From positions 1 to 64,000 of the forward strand of contig JAETRV010000015.1 of NCBI GenBank assembly GCA_021770005.1: a DNA stretch of 64,000 bases, written 5' to 3'. The stretch's first letter is position 1. Every line of letters begins with the position of its first letter. The stretch comes from Anaerotruncus sp. (GTDB lineage Bacteria; Bacillota; Clostridia; Oscillospirales; Ruminococcaceae). The notes below the pieces were generated by a model. The model worked only from the letters and a program-made list of their open reading frames with translations, was not told the origin of the DNA and made no database searches. Positions 25,993 to 34,744 of the stretch are shown here, one piece after another. Both the position numbers and the translations under genes were made by a program.

Positions 25993-26205
25993 TTAGAGAT
26001 ACCGGAGCTTTTCCTCAATATCCCTCTTCAGGCTGTTGCGGGTATTCCCATGCAGCGTAGCGCCCCGGCTGCGGATCTCCTTGATGTCGGCCAGCGCCTG
26101 ATTGAGTTCCGCTTTCTGCCTTTCGATTGGTTTGTTTCCATACAGCCGGTCAAAGTTCTCCAAGAGGTCCTCAATCGTATCCAACGTGTAGTATCTCTGC
26201 GACAT
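25993..26205 (-). CDS. Small helical protein in injection-system block
   Basis: A 70-residue, charged, probably all-helical protein (YTLDTIEDLLENFDRLYGN.PIERQKAEL). It has a strong AAGGAGG seven bases ahead of the ATG at 26205, and 31 bp separate it from the PP2C-TPR gene upstream. The sequence is typical of a small structural or regulatory partner. No family is recognised. Confidence 0.65.
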   Translation of the reverse strand: MSQRYYTLDTIEDLLENFDRLYGNKPIERQKAELNQALADIKEIRSRGATLHGNTRNSLKRDIEEKLRYL

Positions 26206-26236
26206 AAAAATCCTCCTTACATTTTGGGTATCGCAT

Positions 26237-28759
26237 TTATGAAGGGCTTCCGTCCGGTGTCCCCTCCGGTGTATCGCCATCCGGACGCTCCTCCGAAGAG
26301 GGCGGCCCGGCCGGACCTTCTTCTGCCAGTGCTTTACGCGCGGCCTCGATTCGTTCCAGCATCTCCGAGACCAGCGTCTGCTGCCCCAGGTCCATATAGA
26401 TGGCCCGCGCTTTCCGGTAGGCGTCGATCGCGTCCTGATACCGGCCATCGGCCATGGCGCGGTCCCCATCCGCCGCATGGGCGTTTGCCCTATCCGCCTG
26501 TGCCATCCCCTGCTGCACCCGGTCGATCTTCGCCTGTACATCCGAAACCCGCTGGTAGAGCTCGAGATCGGAATAGACCGCCCGGGCCTGATGGTAGAGG
26601 GAGAGCGCCTGATCGTAGCTGCCCGCGTACAGGGCGGCGTCCCCCTGGTCCTCGTACTGCTGTGCCTGTGCGTACCGGTCTTTCAGGCCGTTGACGTCCG
26701 TTTCTACCTCCTGATCGTAAGCTTTGCCGCAATCGGAAATCCGGTCCTCCATCTGGTCCACCAGCTTGTCCATGCCCAGTTCCTCATAGCAGTCCCGCGC
26801 GTCCCGGTAGTACCGCCTGGCTTTCATGTATTCCCCGTCGTCATACGCCTCATCCGCTTTTTTCACCGCGCTTTTGGCTGCGCGCAACAGTTCCTGCCGC
26901 TCGCCGATCGTCAGCCGGTTGATTCCCCCGACGTTGCCCGCGGTGGTTTTCCCGGAGGTATTGGCGGTGCCGTTTGCCTCCGCGACCGCCTGCGCCGCCT
27001 CCGGGTCCTCCATTTCCAACTTGTTTTCCATCAGCTCGGCCATCTGCTCCATGCCGAGTTCCGCATAGACCTCCTTGGCCTTGTTGTAATATTCCTGTGC
27101 CTTCTGTGGGTCCCCGTTGGCCAGCGCCTGCTCCCCTGCCTGGGTATATTTATCCGCCACATCCTGAAGCATCTCGCCTTCCTGCCCCTGCTTGTTGGCA
27201 AGGGTCAGCTTCTGGTCCACATTGGCAGCGGCCGCTCCATCCTCGATCTCATCCAGCTTCTGCTTGGCCATCGTATAGGCCACTGCCGCGCTATCGGCAT
27301 CCCCCTCCTGCATGGCCTTATCCCCCTGGGCAATCAGCTCGGCGGCCGAGGTGCTGGCTTCCGCCTTTTTCTGCGCCTGTTCCTCCGCCTCCTGTTTGGC
27401 CTCCTTATCCGCATCCGCCTGGTCGGAAAGCGCCTGGTAGACCTTGTCCAGGCTTTCGGAAGCGTCCTTCCGGCCTTGCGTGAAGTAGATGTCTGCCGCC
27501 AGCTTTTTGGCCTCTTTGTATTTCTGCTCGGCGGCTTCATAATTCTCCCGGTCGGAGAGCAGGTCGCCGTCCGAGATCAGGTCGTATATCTCAATGCAGT
27601 TTTTGGTCTGTTCCAGATTTTTTTCGATGTATTCTTTGCCCAGCTGCTGTGCATACCGCGCCCGGTCGAGCGCGGTCAGATAAGCCTGCTGTGCGTCCTC
27701 ATATTTCCCGTCCGCCAGCAGGCCATCCGCATTGAGGATGCTGTCCAGCAGCTTCTGACAGGCGTCAATGTCCGCTTTTTTTTCCTTGTCGCGGAGCTTC
27801 CGGGCCAGTTCGCCTGCCTTTTCCGCTTCGGACTGTGCTTTTGTAAAGTTCTGATCCTTGACATAAGCGGACATACTATCCAGATAGGCGTTCATATCCT
27901 CCCGTTTATGGGCGCGGCTGCGCATGACCAGCCAGACAACCAGAATGACCACCAGGACCACCAGAAAAACGGCCACGCCGATGATGATCCGGCGTTTGAC
28001 CCGCCGCCGGTGGTTGGGATCGCTGAACACCTTGTTGACGAAGATCACCGCGAGCGTGTAGTTTTCCAGTTCGCGGGGCTGTTTGGACATGAGCATATCT
28101 TCGGCGTCGTCGAGCGTTTTCTGTGGGTCGTCCTGCGCCTCGGAAAAGACATCGTCCAGCTCGCCCGGGTCGAGGTTTTCCCAGATGCCGCGGGTGTAAA
28201 GAGCGATGATATCGGTGTTGGTCAGCGGGAATTTTTTGGAGATAAAGGGGCGGAACCCCCTCGGCTGCCCCAGATAGGAATACAGGTTGTTACGCTCGTC
28301 ATGCCGGGCGAGCAGGTCCTGTGCGAGGCGTTCAGCCGCCACAAGGTCCTGGCTGAGCGACATGTCGGCGGACTGCTGGAAGGGTATCCCATCGCGGTAG
28401 AGCCGCAAGCGGGTATTCCCGGCGGAACCGTACCGCATTTTGACATAATCGGTGACCACCACGGTGATCGACGCCTTGAGCCGGCTTTTGCTGTGCGCCT
28501 GTAAAAGCGCCTGATTGGCGGCGCAGAGGTAACTGCGGATGGCGCTTTTTTTGATCGACGGGTGCTCATGGAACTTGAGAATCACGCTCTGAATGGCGAG
28601 TTTTGCGCTTTCCGCCCCCGGGAAATCCTCAATCCCGTCCGCAATCACGTAACAGGCAAACTCGTCCAGCTCGACGAACCCGAAGTAATCGTTGTTTTTC
28701 AGTTCGCTGCCCGCTTCGGAGATGAACGCGGTATGGAATTCGCTGTTGAGCTTCCTCAT
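26237..28759 (-). CDS. Degenerate PP2C-like domain, transmembrane helix and TPR-like repeats
   Basis: An 840-residue protein with three parts. Residues 1-245 have the PP2C layout but two metal-site positions are changed: NND at 22-24 and DG at 41-42 are kept, whereas the usual SDG is TRG (189-191) and the usual DN is EN (232-233). It is probably inactive or strongly altered. A single membrane helix spans about 258-279. Residues about 285-830 are helical repeats of TPR type (for example AQEYYNKAKEVYAELGMEQM, ARRYYRDARDCYEELGMDKL and AIDAYRKARAIYMDLGQQTL), ending in an acidic Pro/Gly/Asp tail. The topology puts the PP2C-like domain in the cytoplasm and the repeats outside. Confidence 0.85.
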   Translation of the reverse strand: MRKLNSEFHTAFISEAGSELKNNDYFGFVELDEFACYVIADGIEDFPGAESAKLAIQSVILKFHEHPSIKKSAIRSYLCAANQALLQAHSKSRLKASITVVVTDYVKMRYGSAGNTRLRLYRDGIPFQQSADMSLSQDLVAAERLAQDLLARHDERNNLYSYLGQPRGFRPFISKKFPLTNTDIIALYTRGIWENLDPGELDDVFSEAQDDPQKTLDDAEDMLMSKQPRELENYTLAVIFVNKVFSDPNHRRRVKRRIIIGVAVFLVVLVVILVVWLVMRSRAHKREDMNAYLDSMSAYVKDQNFTKAQSEAEKAGELARKLRDKEKKADIDACQKLLDSILNADGLLADGKYEDAQQAYLTALDRARYAQQLGKEYIEKNLEQTKNCIEIYDLISDGDLLSDRENYEAAEQKYKEAKKLAADIYFTQGRKDASESLDKVYQALSDQADADKEAKQEAEEQAQKKAEASTSAAELIAQGDKAMQEGDADSAAVAYTMAKQKLDEIEDGAAAANVDQKLTLANKQGQEGEMLQDVADKYTQAGEQALANGDPQKAQEYYNKAKEVYAELGMEQMAELMENKLEMEDPEAAQAVAEANGTANTSGKTTAGNVGGINRLTIGERQELLRAAKSAVKKADEAYDDGEYMKARRYYRDARDCYEELGMDKLVDQMEDRISDCGKAYDQEVETDVNGLKDRYAQAQQYEDQGDAALYAGSYDQALSLYHQARAVYSDLELYQRVSDVQAKIDRVQQGMAQADRANAHAADGDRAMADGRYQDAIDAYRKARAIYMDLGQQTLVSEMLERIEAARKALAEEGPAGPPSSEERPDGDTPEGTPDGSPS

Positions 28760-28832
28760 CTTGTTACCTCACCGGTGTTTCTTTTTCTCCCCTGCCGCGG
28801 GAATGGGAGGCCATATTTCGGGTACCGGAGGA

Positions 28833-29660
28833 TTAGGGCCGGACCAGCAGGATGCTGGCGTTGTCCTTGTCCTCGACCGGGCAGCGGTTGATCCGCTGGA
28901 TGATCTCCAGCGCCTTGTCCTGGCAGGTTCCCTTGCCCTCGAGCACCTCTTCGATCTCCCGCCATGCCAAGCAGTCATACACCCCATCGCTCATCAGGAC
29001 AACGGTATCCTGCGGGTCCAGCACGAGCGGGGTGTCGAAAAATTCAATGTCCCGGAACCCGTCCTGCCCGACATAGTTATAAAGCCGGTGACGTTCCAGC
29101 ATCGCGACCGCATCCTGGCGGGTGAGCCTGCCGCGCCGGAACTCCCGCCGGGCGAGCACATCCACCGTATGCCCCTCGCTCACCGGGACCAGGTCGCCCC
29201 TGTGGAATACCGCAATCCGTACATCCCCGGCTAACGCGTAATACAGTTTCCCATTGCGGATCATAGCAGCGGCGACACTCGCCGAACCGCGCTGGTCGTC
29301 CACCGTTTCGAGAATCTGCCGGTTGGCGGCATGGAACGCCTTGCGAAAGTAATATTGCGGGTTGTCAAATGCGTTGTAATCCAAAAATAGGTCGGAAAAA
29401 ATCTGCACCGCAATCCGGCTGGCGACCCGTCCCCCATACTGTTTGCCCATCCCGTCCGCGAGAACCGCGAGAATCCCCGCGCTGGTGACCTCGGCCGCAT
29501 AGTTATCCTCCTGCACCTGCCGGTGCCCGATGGTCATGCACTTCCCGATATCGGCGGAAGGCTGTATCGGACGTTTCTGCGGGCGGGCGCGCAGGAGGAT
29601 CAAAACCGCCAGAAGCGCGGTGAGACAAAGGATTGCGATGGCATAGACCGGCAGATTCAA
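28833..29660 (-). CDS. Membrane-anchored PP2C-type protein phosphatase
   Basis: A 275-residue phosphatase. The N-terminus is a membrane helix (residues about 4-24), followed by the PP2C domain with all metal motifs: QEDN (Asp52), ADGMG (Asp69), SDG (Asp225) and DNAS (Asp266). It would remove phosphate from Ser/Thr residues. The start is placed at TTG 29660 because GGGAGG lies eight bases upstream; the longer frame from 29681 has no ribosome site. It stands between two FHA genes and the PP2C-TPR gene, an arrangement like the PppA/Fha pair of T6SS threonine phosphorylation. No kinase gene is present in the window. Confidence 0.9.
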   Translation of the reverse strand: MNLPVYAIAILCLTALLAVLILLRARPQKRPIQPSADIGKCMTIGHRQVQEDNYAAEVTSAGILAVLADGMGKQYGGRVASRIAVQIFSDLFLDYNAFDNPQYYFRKAFHAANRQILETVDDQRGSASVAAAMIRNGKLYYALAGDVRIAVFHRGDLVPVSEGHTVDVLARREFRRGRLTRQDAVAMLERHRLYNYVGQDGFRDIEFFDTPLVLDPQDTVVLMSDGVYDCLAWREIEEVLEGKGTCQDKALEIIQRINRCPVEDKDNASILLVRP

Positions 29661-29674
29661 ACTGGTTCCCTCCC

Positions 29675-29747
29675 GAAACAAAAAGTTTCGTCCACCTTTT
29701 CAAAAGATGGCGGCTTGCAGTGCGCCCGGCACCCTTGCAAATGGGCC
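29675..29747. repeat. Short intergenic repeat module
   Basis: The sequence AAAAAGTTTCGTCCACCTTTTCAAAAGATGGCGG is the same hairpin module as at 3497-3535, 35103-35133 and 59547-59577. It separates the FHA gene from the PP2C gene but is too short to act as a clear terminator. Confidence 0.6.
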
Positions 29748-30257
29748 TCACGGATTGCCCTGGTCCTCCCACATAAAATGCTCGCCGCAGAACGGGATAA
29801 AGAGGAATTTGCTTTTCCCCAGCTCGATGATGTCATAGGGGTTGAGCACCTGCGGCGTATAAACGGCGTCATCGTTCAGGTAGACGATCCCGTTGCTGTC
29901 CCCGGGCAGCAGTACCGTCTGCTTTTTCTTGGGGTCGAACACCACGATCCCGTGGTTGCGCCGGGAGATTGCGTTGTCCCCGAGGATCTGGATGTCCATA
30001 TCGTCCGCCCGGCCGATGAAATTTTTGCCGCTTTTGATCTTGTAATCCTTGCCCTGGCGCGCGCCCGAGATGCAGACGATCCAGCCGCAGACCGGCTCGG
30101 TCTCCTCGAGGAACAGCTTTTCCTCGATCTCCTCTTCGGTCGCGCCGGTCTGCTGCCGTTCGGGCGTGGCGGTCTCGATGTTGCAGTAGGGGCAGACGGT
30201 GCCGTATCTTCTCGATGAAAACAGATGCCCGTTCTGGCAGCGGATCATGTTGCTCAT
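29748..30257 (-). CDS. FHA-domain protein with N-terminal zinc ribbon
   Basis: A 169-residue protein. The first 26 residues carry a zinc-ribbon-like CQNGH...CPYC. An acidic linker leads to an FHA domain (about residues 55-165) with the phosphothreonine-contact positions in IGRADD (Arg83), ISRRNH (Ser98-Arg99) and SNGIVYLN (Asn122). It should bind phosphothreonine on a partner protein. It starts 25 bp after the second FHA gene and shares a block with the PP2C phosphatase. Confidence 0.88.
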   Translation of the reverse strand: MSNMIRCQNGHLFSSRRYGTVCPYCNIETATPERQQTGATEEEIEEKLFLEETEPVCGWIVCISGARQGKDYKIKSGKNFIGRADDMDIQILGDNAISRRNHGIVVFDPKKKQTVLLPGDSNGIVYLNDDAVYTPQVLNPYDIIELGKSKFLFIPFCGEHFMWEDQGNP

Positions 30258-30282
30258 GCGTGTCCTTCCTCTCTTCTGAAAA

Positions 30283-30828
30283 TCACCGGAGTTCCAGCCT
30301 GGTCAGGCCGCCGATAAAAAGGATGTCCCCTTTTTCCAGCCGGCAGGGCTTATCTGCGGAAAGCCGGTATTTTTTGCCGTCCGCCGCCTTTTGTACGGCG
30401 ATCCCGTTGCGGGAGCCGAGGTCCTCCACATACCAGCTCCCGGCGGTATAGTTGAGCACCGCGTGTTCCACGTCAATCAACCCCGCATAGACGGTATGAT
30501 CGAGGTTGATGTCCACGTCGTTTTCCCCGACGTCCCTGCCAATCAGCATAGCGGTCCGGCCGTAGAGGTCCCAAACCGCCATCTCGGACCCCTCCTCGCT
30601 GAGCAGTACCAGCTCGGTGATCCCGTATCCGGCAGCCGCCGGTGCGGGCGGGACAGGCCATCTGCGATCCTTGGGGAGCACAAAAACGAGGCAGCCCAGC
30701 GCGGTCAAGCCAAACAGGAGCAGGGCAGCCTGGCGCAGGGCGGACGGCTCGAGATAGCACCACGAAAGAAGGCCCGCCGCAGCCGCAGTTGCGATGATCG
30801 AGCAGTCCAACATCCAGTTCCTGTTCAT
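30283..30828 (-). CDS. Membrane FHA-domain protein
   Basis: A 181-residue protein. Two hydrophobic helices lie near the N-terminus (about residues 7-25 and 31-50). The C-terminal FHA domain has LIGRD and DLGSRNGI; the usual Ser-Arg pair before His-Ala is replaced by Asp-Val-Glu (DVEHA), so phosphopeptide binding may be altered. The ATG at 30828 has AGAGGTGG upstream and lies inside the 3' end of dnaJ-like gene region (10 bp after its stop). Confidence 0.85.
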   Translation of the reverse strand: MNRNWMLDCSIIATAAAAGLLSWCYLEPSALRQAALLLFGLTALGCLVFVLPKDRRWPVPPAPAAAGYGITELVLLSEEGSEMAVWDLYGRTAMLIGRDVGENDVDINLDHTVYAGLIDVEHAVLNYTAGSWYVEDLGSRNGIAVQKAADGKKYRLSADKPCRLEKGDILFIGGLTRLELR

Positions 30829-30838
30829 CTTTCCACCT

Positions 30839-31294
30839 CTACTTGAACCCCATGAACCGTTCAAACATCTGGCTCATATCCAGCGGGTTCTGCTTCTTTT
30901 TGGAGCTGCTGCCGCTGAGTTTTTCCTCGTTGGTGATCTCGCCGGTCTCCGGATTGAACCCAAAGAAGGATTCAAACCCCCGGCCCATGGATTGTGCCAT
31001 ATTGGAAATATCAAAATTGGGGTTGACCGGCGCCCTGGAAGCCTGTGGACGTTTGGGCGCCTGTGCCGCCTGTTTGCGGGCCTCGGCGGCGCGGTCTGCG
31101 TCATACCGCCCGCGTGCGGACTCCTCCCCCAATACCGAATAGGCCTCGTTGATCTCCTTGAACCGCGCTTCGGCCTGCCGGTCGCCCGGATGCAGGTCGG
31201 GGTGGTTCTCCTTGGCCAGCCTGCGGTAGGCTTTCTTGATCTGGTCGGCTGTCGCTGTGTTTGCTACTCCCAATATGCCATAATAATCTTTCAT
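30839..31294 (-). CDS. DnaJ-like J-domain protein
   Basis: A 151-residue J-domain protein. The J domain covers residues 1-65 with the HPD motif at 31-33 and the helices [14 protein letters not shown] and [12 protein letters not shown]. The rest is a Gln/Ala-rich linker and a segment with [16 protein letters not shown] and a Lys/Ser-rich C-terminus. No zinc-finger or client domain of DnaJ is present. It could stimulate the Hsp70-like ATPase at 21241-23859, although pairing is inferred from the shared locus. Confidence 0.9.
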   Translation of the reverse strand: MKDYYGILGVANTATADQIKKAYRRLAKENHPDLHPGDRQAEARFKEINEAYSVLGEESARGRYDADRAAEARKQAAQAPKRPQASRAPVNPNFDISNMAQSMGRGFESFFGFNPETGEITNEEKLSGSSSKKKQNPLDMSQMFERFMGFK

Positions 31295-31574
31295 ACTGCG
31301 GTACCGCCGTTTCCTGTTTCATTCGCTGATGTGAAACGTTCTGCAAAAGTTTTACTCGAGCGCTTGCCATAGCAAGCGGAATACTTTGCTCTGTGAAATG
31401 GATTCCTATTTTTGTCCGGACATGTGCCGGACAAAAATACCTTTCAGCGCCGAACCGCTTACAAGCGGTTTGGCAGGAGGAAGGGTGGTTCCCCATCCAG
31501 CAGCTTGCCGGTTGAACCGGCAAGCTGAAGAGGGGCGCGCCCGGATTTTGCCCGGACACGCCCTTTTTGCCGCT
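31295..31574. other. Intergenic hairpin cluster
   Basis: No gene is seen. Three perfect or near-perfect hairpins are present: TTTTTGTCCGG facing CCGGACAAAAA (31411-31439, a good bidirectional terminator), AACCGC facing GCGGTT (31454-31471) and CAGCTTGCCGGTT facing AACCGGCAAGCTG (31499-31525). They separate the two tube-like genes upstream from the signalling genes downstream, so the block may contain an internal transcription break or attenuator. Confidence 0.6.
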
Positions 31575-32006
31575 TTATACGGCGGGGTATCCGCCTTCCA
31601 CTGCCACTTTGTTCAGCTTGTCCTTTTTCTGTTTGAGCATCAGCGTAAAGGTACCGGTGCCCTCGACATCGCCGAAGTGTTCCTGATAGTCCACAACAAA
31701 CGCGTTCGGGAAGGTGTATTTGCGCTCCATGATCCCGCCCTGGATCACCTCGACGGTGACATTGCGGTAACACGCCGCCTTCTCCGCCGGGACCGCCGAC
31801 CAGAGGGCCATCTGCCGGGTGCTGTCGAACGGGTCGCCATCCACAGCCGAAAGAATCTTGCCCTTCAGAATCAGGGTACTGCCCACGTCCTTGGTGCGGG
31901 CATCCGAATTGAGCGGGATATCGGTGGTCATGCGCACCGAACGGACGCACTCCTTCGCAATTTCAAAATCCCCGCCGCCGCCAGAAACTGTTACTCTCAG
32001 AGACAT
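31575..32006 (-). CDS. Hcp/TssD-like tube protein candidate
   Basis: A 143-residue beta-rich protein. The pattern SLRVTVSG at the start, an internal loop with DSTRQMALWS, VTVEVIQGG...YTFPNAFVVDYQEHFG and a last strand FTLMLKQKKDKL resembles the TssD branch of Hcp proteins (tube of T6SS), in particular the VVDY.E.F step. It has a paralogue 19 bp upstream and lies directly after a sheath-like gene. GGAGGAATG precedes the ATG. Assignment is by pattern and context; structure prediction would test it. Confidence 0.6.
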   Translation of the reverse strand: MSLRVTVSGGGGDFEIAKECVRSVRMTTDIPLNSDARTKDVGSTLILKGKILSAVDGDPFDSTRQMALWSAVPAEKAACYRNVTVEVIQGGIMERKYTFPNAFVVDYQEHFGDVEGTGTFTLMLKQKKDKLNKVAVEGGYPAV

Positions 32007-32024
32007 TCACCATTCCTCCTTCTG

Positions 32025-32453
32025 TTATTCGCCTGCGAAGCCGCCTTCCAGCTTGACCTGCCGGGTCTGATCCTTTTTCTGCTTCATGTGCAGGTAGAAG
32101 GTGCCCACGCCGGTCTCGTCGTCCAGCTCCTCGGTGTAGTCCATTACAAATGCGTGGGGCAGCTCAAACTGGCGCACCACATTGCCTGCCGCGATGACAT
32201 CCAGCTTGGCGCTGCGGTAGCAGAGCGCATCCTCAGACGGCAGCCGCGACCATTTGGAGACATTCAGGGTGCTGTCCGACTCCTGCCCGCCCAGCGAAAA
32301 GAGCATCTTGCCCCAGATCTTCAGCTCCATGCCGTAGTCGGTCGCGCGGGCATTGCTGTCATGCGGGGAGAGCGAAGAGAATTCCGCGTTGATAATCGCC
32401 CGCTCATCGAACTTGATCGGGTCTCCTCCGGTTACTTCCAGTCTAAAACCCAT
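32025..32453 (-). CDS. Hcp/TssD-like tube protein candidate, paralogue
   Basis: A 142-residue paralogue of the gene that follows. It shares the layout of the neighbour: MGFRLEVTGG, a central DSTLNVSKWSRLPSEDALCYRS, then FELPHAFVMDYTEELD and GTFYLHMKQKKD. Two tube paralogues next to each other recall the pairs seen in injection systems, where one stacks at the baseplate. AGGAGG stands ahead of the ATG at 32453. Confidence 0.6.
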   Translation of the reverse strand: MGFRLEVTGGDPIKFDERAIINAEFSSLSPHDSNARATDYGMELKIWGKMLFSLGGQESDSTLNVSKWSRLPSEDALCYRSAKLDVIAAGNVVRQFELPHAFVMDYTEELDDETGVGTFYLHMKQKKDQTRQVKLEGGFAGE

Positions 32454-32522
32454 AAGATTTCCTCCATTTCTAAAAGATAGTTGATTGTAAAGGCGGACCA
32501 CTTGTCCACCGTGGTACCGGTG

Positions 32523-34706
32523 TTATGCGCGCTCCGAAGAGGTGCTGCGGTTGATCTCCACATCCAGATTCCGAACATTGCCGTTGAAGGTGATATCCAG
32601 CGTACAGATGCCGTTGGCCTCGTCGATCGAGAAGGTGACGTCGTCCCCGGGGCCGAGGATCGCGTTGATATATTCCTTGTTCTTCACCCACTGGCTCTTC
32701 TGGCTGGCGGGGTTGTTGGAGAAGAAACTGATGATGTTGTCCTGTTTGAAATCGCCGGTGGCGTGGCGCAGGACCCGCTCAATATAGGTGGTGACCTGTG
32801 TCTTATAGATCGGCTCGTAGACCGAACCATCCAGCAGCAGGCTGCGGGCCTTGTACACCATGATGTTGGTGACCTCGATCCCGTCGAGCAGCGCATTCTC
32901 CGAGCTGAACACAAACCCGAAGCTCTTGCGGTTGATGTCCGCCTTGATGCTGTTGGTAAACCCGGTGATCTCCTTGGCCATCGTCGTATGTACCCGCAGC
33001 GCGTGGTCCTCCGCCTCGATGTCAAACCGCACCCCGGGAAGCTCCATGTTGACGTTCCGGCGGAACTTCTCTTTGAGGTAGTCGGCTGACTGGTAAGCGG
33101 AAACCAGCCCGGCCGCGATAAACGCCGCCCCGATGTACACCCCGTCGATCCAGAGCTTCATGATGTCCTCTTTTTCCTTGGATAGCTCGACAATGTTGTC
33201 CTCGGTGAGCAGCATCTTTTTGTCAAGGATCACGCCCGACTTGTCCTTGGGGATGATGGTGAAGTTGGGGATGCAGGGGATGGCCATCTCGCTGTATGGC
33301 TTGCCGATCAGCGGCGCGCACCGCTCCTCAAACTTTTCGATCCCTTCGGTCGCCATATAGTTGAAGGTGGTTTTGTCCCCGGTCTCATAGCAGAAGAAGC
33401 ACTGGACCTTGTAGTCGTTGAGCACCTGTAGGGTGCGGGAGAGGGACTCCATGCTGACAAGGCCGGTCTTTTCGACCTCCTTGTTGCCCTTAAACCGCTC
33501 ACGAGTGAGCTTCATCTTGGAATTCTGGTTGAGGGAAACCGAGGGGATGATGCAATACCAGACGGTATTATGGAAATCATTTTTTGCGTTGGTGGAGTTG
33601 AGGTAGGTTTGCAGGCGGACGATATTGGTGGTCTTGGCAAGCATCTCGTTATTGGTGTTTGCAATCAGCATCGACGGGCGCATGTCCTTGACCTTTTTCC
33701 GCGGGGTCTGCTCGAAGAACGCCCAGACGCCTAAGATTTTTTCGATCAGCGGTTTGACCGTCTTGATAAAATCGTCCTTGGCGGCCTTGTAGAATTCCAG
33801 ATAAGAGTTGTAGTTGGCGACCTCCTGGGCCACATCGATGGTGGAAACCATCGTGGAGGGCAGGGGGCAGAAGGTGCGGGAGACCAGCGCCTTGACATAG
33901 GTACTGCTGCTGTCCCCGTTGAGCGCCTCGTAATCCTCCTCCACCGCCGCGATGAGGCCGGTGTTGATGTTGTCGTCGAGCGTCGCGAGGGCGGTCGTCT
34001 CGGCCTTGGGCGCTTCCAGCACCTTGAGTTCGCCGTTCTCCCCCATGCTCAACACGCCGAGTGCAAGCGGGGTGTTGTCCTGCTGCTGGGAACCGTCCCC
34101 GAGCAGCAGACGGGTCTTGATGTCCTCGATCGCCAGCGGGAGCATGGCCATGACGTTGTTGTAGTTGACCGACGCTTCCTCGAACATGACGTTGAGTTTG
34201 TCCGCAATATCCAGCTTATGGGGATCGCCGTCCTCAAGCTGGGCGTACTGCTTATAGACATGCCGCAGTTCCTTGCGCTCCTGCCGGATGTCGTCCATCA
34301 CCTTTTTGGGGGAGATGAGGTCGGTCAGGTTCTCAAACTTGAAGTCCACGTTGATGATGCCCTGTGCCCGCTTGGTCTCGATCAGGGTCATGAGCATCTT
34401 GAGGAAATCGTTCTGCTGGTTGAGATGGATTTCGGTCAGCATCTCGTCGGGGATGGTCTCCGGCTTTTTCAGGGTGTACATCACCTTCTGGTTGTTCGCG
34501 TTGAAGAAGTTATAGACCACCGGATCGAACTTTTCGAGGAATTCGTCAAAGCTGTGCACCAGCAGATGCTCGTTGATCTCCTTGATTACCTCGTCGCTCA
34601 GGCTGTCCAGCCCTTTCACGTCCCCGACAAGGGTAATCAGGTCGAGCTTCTCCGGGTTGATCTCCTCGATCAACAGGGTCCGGTTGGTCTGATTGATGAT
34701 GGCCAT
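32523..34706 (-). CDS. Large sheath-like protein, possibly a fused TssB-TssC
   Basis: A 727-residue protein. An N-terminal third has a TssB-like feel (SFDEFLEKFDPVVYNFF, then an acidic helical linker to about residue 230). The C-terminal part has features compatible with TssC-like sheaths: LPSTMVSTIDVAQEVANYN, PCIPNFTI, WIDGVYIGAAFIAAGLVSAYQSADY, and a C-terminal strand region TLDITFNGNVRNLDVEINR. I could not identify a firm family motif, so this is a structural guess supported by two tube-like genes directly downstream. It may instead be another large structural protein. A repeat gap separates it from the vWA gene upstream. Confidence 0.5.
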   Translation of the reverse strand: MAIINQTNRTLLIEEINPEKLDLITLVGDVKGLDSLSDEVIKEINEHLLVHSFDEFLEKFDPVVYNFFNANNQKVMYTLKKPETIPDEMLTEIHLNQQNDFLKMLMTLIETKRAQGIINVDFKFENLTDLISPKKVMDDIRQERKELRHVYKQYAQLEDGDPHKLDIADKLNVMFEEASVNYNNVMAMLPLAIEDIKTRLLLGDGSQQQDNTPLALGVLSMGENGELKVLEAPKAETTALATLDDNINTGLIAAVEEDYEALNGDSSSTYVKALVSRTFCPLPSTMVSTIDVAQEVANYNSYLEFYKAAKDDFIKTVKPLIEKILGVWAFFEQTPRKKVKDMRPSMLIANTNNEMLAKTTNIVRLQTYLNSTNAKNDFHNTVWYCIIPSVSLNQNSKMKLTRERFKGNKEVEKTGLVSMESLSRTLQVLNDYKVQCFFCYETGDKTTFNYMATEGIEKFEERCAPLIGKPYSEMAIPCIPNFTIIPKDKSGVILDKKMLLTEDNIVELSKEKEDIMKLWIDGVYIGAAFIAAGLVSAYQSADYLKEKFRRNVNMELPGVRFDIEAEDHALRVHTTMAKEITGFTNSIKADINRKSFGFVFSSENALLDGIEVTNIMVYKARSLLLDGSVYEPIYKTQVTTYIERVLRHATGDFKQDNIISFFSNNPASQKSQWVKNKEYINAILGPGDDVTFSIDEANGICTLDITFNGNVRNLDVEINRSTSSERA

Positions 34707-34744
34707 AATAACCTCACGTCCTCTTTCTTGTTTTTAGGAAAATG

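Noticed and set aside
26803-27900. Internal sequence repetition suggesting a CRISPR or tandem DNA repeat
   Set aside because: The periodicity is at the protein level (TPR-like helices); no regular direct repeats or spacers are present.
26477-28504. 675-codon open frame antisense to the PP2C-TPR gene
   Set aside because: Mirror of a helical, GC-rich coding frame; hydrophobic low-complexity translation without ribosome site.
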